Notes under the pieces: generated by a model | Told to the model about the DNA's origin: nothing | Databases searched by the model: none | The model's input: only the letters and a program-made list of their open reading frames with translations | Made by a program: the position numbers and the translations under genes | Assembly: GCA_032207245.1 (NCBI GenBank) | Contig: CM063503.1 | Coordinates: 62,393,730-62,457,729 of the forward strand | Length of the DNA: 64,000 nucleotides | Direction of reading: 5' to 3' | Origin: Pardosa pseudoannulata | Lineage: Eukaryota; Arthropoda; Arachnida; Araneae; Lycosidae | Shown: positions 60,407 through 64,000 of the stretch, piece by piece | Numbering within the stretch: the stretch's first letter is position 1 | Layout: each line of letters opens with the position of its first letter

Positions 60407-61450
60407 TAATTGAAAGATTTCTTTTGGCCATTTTATCGTTAGTTTTTCATGTTCATCAGTTAGTTCATCATTCAACAACATACTTATCTACAGTAGATTA
60501 TAATAAATCCGGCTTCTTTCGATGCATGTTAGTGTTTTTCAACTATCTGGCATACCTCCTCAAAAGGAAGTTTTCCAAATATAACATCAAAACAATAGGG
60601 CGTCACACAGGTAAAATGTAGTTGCTCAACACTAATGATTTCACTAAGATCTTACAGGGAAATAGGATTACTAACACATTCACGTTTTCCTTCAATAAAT
60701 TAGCATTATTTTTCAACCGCTTAATGTGCTGTCATCTAAGAGATTTAAAATTTTCTGTTGCGCGAGTGAAATTGTAAATATGTTTTTATTCCATTGACTG
60801 TAAGGGCTACTATAGGTTATGAGGCCTCGGGCAAAGCGTTGCAAACAAGTATTTGGGATCCGTTCAGAGCGCGGCAAGAGTTTCTTTGAGAATATAGTAT
60901 TAGTCATCAGGCAAGCTTTCCCCGTAGCTAACGGCATTTTCCACTTCATTTAACGTTAGCGCACTATTTAACTTACGCACAGAGAGTGGGCCTACTATTC
61001 AACTGTTAACCTTATTGTATAGTCCATTGCTTATTAGGTAGAATGTGTCATACTTAACCGCTTTCTTTTCATTTCCTTGTTTAAATTAAATACCATTTAT
61101 AATACCACTCGTGAATTTGTTAGCATCCATTAAATTGCTAAACTCTATTCCTTTAAATAGAAAGGCCGAGGATATAGAGCAGAGCTCGTATTCATAGACT
61201 ATGAAGATGTCTTGGTTATATACATTTAATGGAAATACTAGTAATTAGCATTGTTGTTTTATTGCACGATTTACATCCCTTCAGAATCTGAGACGTCTTA
61301 TGCTTGTAAAAATATAGCTAATCCATTAATGAACATCCCTTTTTAGGAACAGATAAAAAAGTAGTTTGTAAGATTAGTATGTTCATTCTTAATTATGCAC
61401 TGTTTGGAGTTCTTATTTTTTATTTTTTAAATTATTTTTAATAGTAAAAT
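60407..61450. other. Sequence without recognised feature
   Basis: 60760-60960 is less AT-rich and carries a 78-codon minus-strand frame (60713-60949) without a recognised domain. Confidence 0.45.
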
Positions 61451-62343
61451 TAAATATTTATGCATCTAATCCAGAGTTTCTCGAACTGTGCTCCACAAAA
61501 CAGGTCGCAATGCTTCGCAGAAAGGTAGCACATGCTTAAAATTAAAAGTATTTTTATCAAACATTTTTTTGTGGTTTAAAAATATTTTTCATTAACAAAA
61601 TGGGCCGAACGATGGCCCATTGGTTAGGGCGCTGGCCTTCGGAACCGGAGTTCGTGGGTTCGAATCCCACAGTGGCATGGATGTTTGTAGCCGTTCAGAA
61701 TCGGCTTTAAGCTGTAGGTCCCGGTCTCATTAGCCCTCGTGTTGCAAAAAGTAGACTGTAGCACTCCAAAACAAACCATTAACAAAATGAAACTAAAATT
61801 TTAATGTAACGATGATAATGTAAAAATATTAAAGTAAAAATTTGTAACTTTGAAACAATAGATTATTAAAATAGCAAATTGTGGGTATGTAAAATTTGCT
61901 TTAAATTAATTTTTTTCCTTTGTGTTTTTTATATACCAATGGGAAATTGGTGCAGGAATAAAATTAAATGGTACTTAAATGCAAGTTAAAATAAAATATT
62001 TATGCATCTAATGCAGAGTTTCTCGAACTGTGCTCCACAAAATAGGTTGCAATGCTCCGCAGAAAGGTAGCACATGCGTAAAATTAAAACTATTTTTATC
62101 AAACATTTTATGGTTTAAAATTAAAAATATTTTTCACGAACAAAATGGAACAAAAATTTGAATATAACGATGATGTAAAAATATTAAAGTAAAAATTTGT
62201 AACTTGAAACCATAGATTAATAAAATAGCAAGTTGTGGATATGTAACATTTGCCTTAATTTTTTTTTTCATTTGTGTTTTCTATAGGCCAGTGGGAAAAT
62301 TGGTGCAGAAATAAAATTAAATGGTGCTTAAATGCAAGCTTAA
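61451..62343. repeat. Tandem duplication, ~350-bp unit, SINE in first copy
   Basis: Unit A (61451-61992) and unit B (61993-62343) share 'tatttatgcatctaat' at the start and 'cttaaatgcaag' at the end. Without the SINE and one target copy, unit A is about 355 bp against 351 bp for B. The unit includes a hAT-like motif, cagagtttctcgaactg. A diverged third relative lies at 54329-54460. Confidence 0.9.
61603..61776 (+). mobile_element. tRNA-derived SINE, best-preserved copy
   Basis: A 174-bp copy with A-box region 'gatggcccattggttagggc', B box ggttcgaatcc (61657-61667), body and tail ending 'gcactccaaaacaaac'. The head resembles eukaryotic tRNA-Leu (gatggccga-tggtt...ggcgct, then cgtgggttcgaatcccac). 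Perfect 13-bp duplication cattaacaaaatg at 61590-61602 and 61777-61789. The matching empty site is at 62135-62147. Confidence 0.97.
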
Positions 62344-64000
62344 ATGACGAATTGCCATATACCGTCAATGTTATTATATCATTATATTTACTAATTCCAA
62401 TACATAACAAGATGAAATTGAGTGCACCGCGTTAAATTTCTAATTTATAAACTATTCTGTGACTGAAAAAGTTTCAGAACTTCTAATATAATGGAATAAT
62501 TTTCATCTTCATAGAGGGGTTAAATCATAGCAATGGAATATGTACAGTAGTTCTGATACATGTACTTTGAGTCCTTCGCTAACTCTTTGATTCTGAATTG
62601 TTTATCGATTCACACACACACAATATCAGAGAAGCTAAAATTGTCTCCGATGTTATATGTCACTGAATATTTTTCAATGCGTCAATGACAAAATTTACCT
62701 CAGCTTCGAAGCAGTTGTATGTAGTGGTCATTTCTTTGGACGTTCCTGCATCATTGATCATATCTGAATTTCTGCTGTGAAATATCTTTTATCTTGCCTA
62801 AGACGCATAGAACTTTCCCCTTTGAATAACAATAACTGTTTAGATATTAAGTTTTCCCATAAAAGACGAACATACTCTTACAGAAAAAATCTCTTAAAGA
62901 AATTTTCAAAAATTGAAATTTTTATTTTAAAACTAAATTTTGTTTAAGTAATCAACTTTAAAAAGAGTTTGTATTTGAATATTTTTTTATATTTTAGTGA
63001 TAAAATAGAATACAGTAGACCCCATAATTTCGAAAGGGCCCGTTGAGCGTTCCCTCTGCGCAACTCGCAGGCCCTGAGCGAAACTACGAAAAACTACTAA
63101 AACACTTTACAAATTTAAATTTTTTTATACAAAATGTAACCAACTATCGTGAAATTCAATACCCAGCTATGTTTCTATATAAATTTTAATGTTAAGTCAA
63201 AAAGGGAATGCAGTATACTTTGAAAGCAGTTTAAAGCATTGTGTTGGGTGACTTATTTACCAGACCGTACTTTCATGTTTATAAACTGTATATAACTTTA
63301 AAACTGTACTTTATAAACAGTACTTAAATGTGAAAAATGTTATTGGGGAAATAGTTTCTCAAGTGATTGTAGTTGAATTGTTTTATCTTTCCCATGTTTT
63401 TGGTCATATAGAAAAAAAAAACCATTATGCAGGTAGTATTGTGAATCTAATGATAGTTATCTTTTATTTTTTGTCACAACCATTTCAAAAAGGTATACTC
63501 TATTTAAAATCTTTCACGTGCCAAACGCTTTTCAACTCAATTAGAATAACTCTGAATTTTTCCTCCAATTCAAACAATCGTTCGAAAAACAATGTGTATT
63601 CGGGCATTGGCCCTGCGATAAATTAAATAACTACGTCATACATTTACCATTTTTTTTTTTTTTGTAATTTACTGTGAATCTTTTAGATAGCTCGCTAACA
63701 ACGTTTAGTGAAGTCATCAAAATACGTAAGATAATGTCAGACATGAGTCATTAAATTTGACTTTAAGAGCAGATACCTTTCTAGACTTATAATCTTCACC
63801 GAAAAACCCTTTTTCGATTCATCATAAATAACACTCGAAATAACAAAACAATTTTTAAAGTTAACACTAAGCATACCAACATTTAATACATATCTATTTA
63901 TTTTATTCACTTAATACATACCTATTTCTTGTATTTCTATTTTAATTCATACCAATCGCATTTTCTGCCTATACATTGCCGGTCATTTGGCCTGTTATGG
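62344..64000. other. Sequence with Tigger-like terminus only
   Basis: At 63013 'tacagtagaccccataattt' looks like a TA target followed by a pogo/Tigger-type CAGTAGACCCC terminus, but no inverted partner was found before the window ends. The 98-codon frame 63330-63626 has no recognised domain. T run near 63650. Confidence 0.4.

Noticed and set aside
61603..61680. Functional tRNA gene
   Set aside because: A and B boxes are present but the sequence continues into the SINE body shared by many copies, and no cloverleaf acceptor pairing is seen.

Overview
This is a strongly AT-rich eukaryotic window with no protein-coding gene that I can support. The longest open frames are about 60 to 110 codons. 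They lie in microsatellites, inside transposons or in featureless AT-rich DNA, which is what chance gives at this base composition. There is no rRNA, no intact tRNA and no operon structure. The content fits an intergenic or intronic stretch of an arthropod genome. A chelicerate such as a spider is my best guess, but that rests on general impression of the repeat mix and not on a diagnostic gene.

The window is a layered repeat landscape. (1) One tRNA-derived SINE family, about 174 bp, has an A box, a B box, a leucine-tRNA-like head and a CCAAA-type tail. About ten substantial copies and several fragments are present, and at least five carry clear 11-14 bp target site duplications. (2) Eleven short elements in seven sequence families end in inverted repeats starting TTAAC(A/C)C and sit at TTAA sites, as piggyBac transposons do. 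One of them (26008-26723) still encodes the cysteine-rich C-terminus of a piggyBac transposase. (3) hAT-like elements start CAG and end CTG. One lies inside a TA/GATA microsatellite with an 8-bp duplication and keeps a piece of hAT transposase; another appears to hold a 1-kb, 29-bp-period minisatellite. (4) A terminally complete non-autonomous Helitron (29269-30146) and two truncated relatives. (5) A decayed mariner with a recognisable transposase C-terminal half, and pogo/Tigger-like elements with TA duplications. (6) A repeat bounded by microsatellites (two copies), tandem duplications of 190-550 bp, and TA, CA and GATA microsatellites.

Layout: 1-470 SINEs with a nested MITE; 1421-2890 back-to-back tandem duplications and a Tigger-like element; 4596-5951 a TTAA element containing a chimeric hAT flanked by long direct repeats; 6737-11830 SINEs, a microsatellite with nested hAT, a possible promoter near 9100-9300 and a Helitron fragment; 13030-13530 an unexplained GC-richer segment; 15706-24410 MITEs, a tandem duplication, a hAT MITE and SINEs; 26008-30146 the long piggyBac-type copy, the minisatellite element and the Helitron; 31850-36232 SINE fragments and MITEs; 40300-43502 and 48253-53834 further MITEs; 54813-56470 mariner, a possible solo LTR and TA arrays; 59389-62343 hAT-like copies and a tandem duplication with a SINE in only one unit. 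Nesting gives relative ages: SINEs are younger than the TTAA element at 21814 and younger than the 61451-62343 duplication, but one TTAA element (233-396) is younger than a SINE. I see no undescribed multi-gene system. The most interesting points are the shared termini of the TTAA families, the minisatellite-bearing hAT-like element, the hAT element flanked by about 120-bp repeats, and the candidate promoter.
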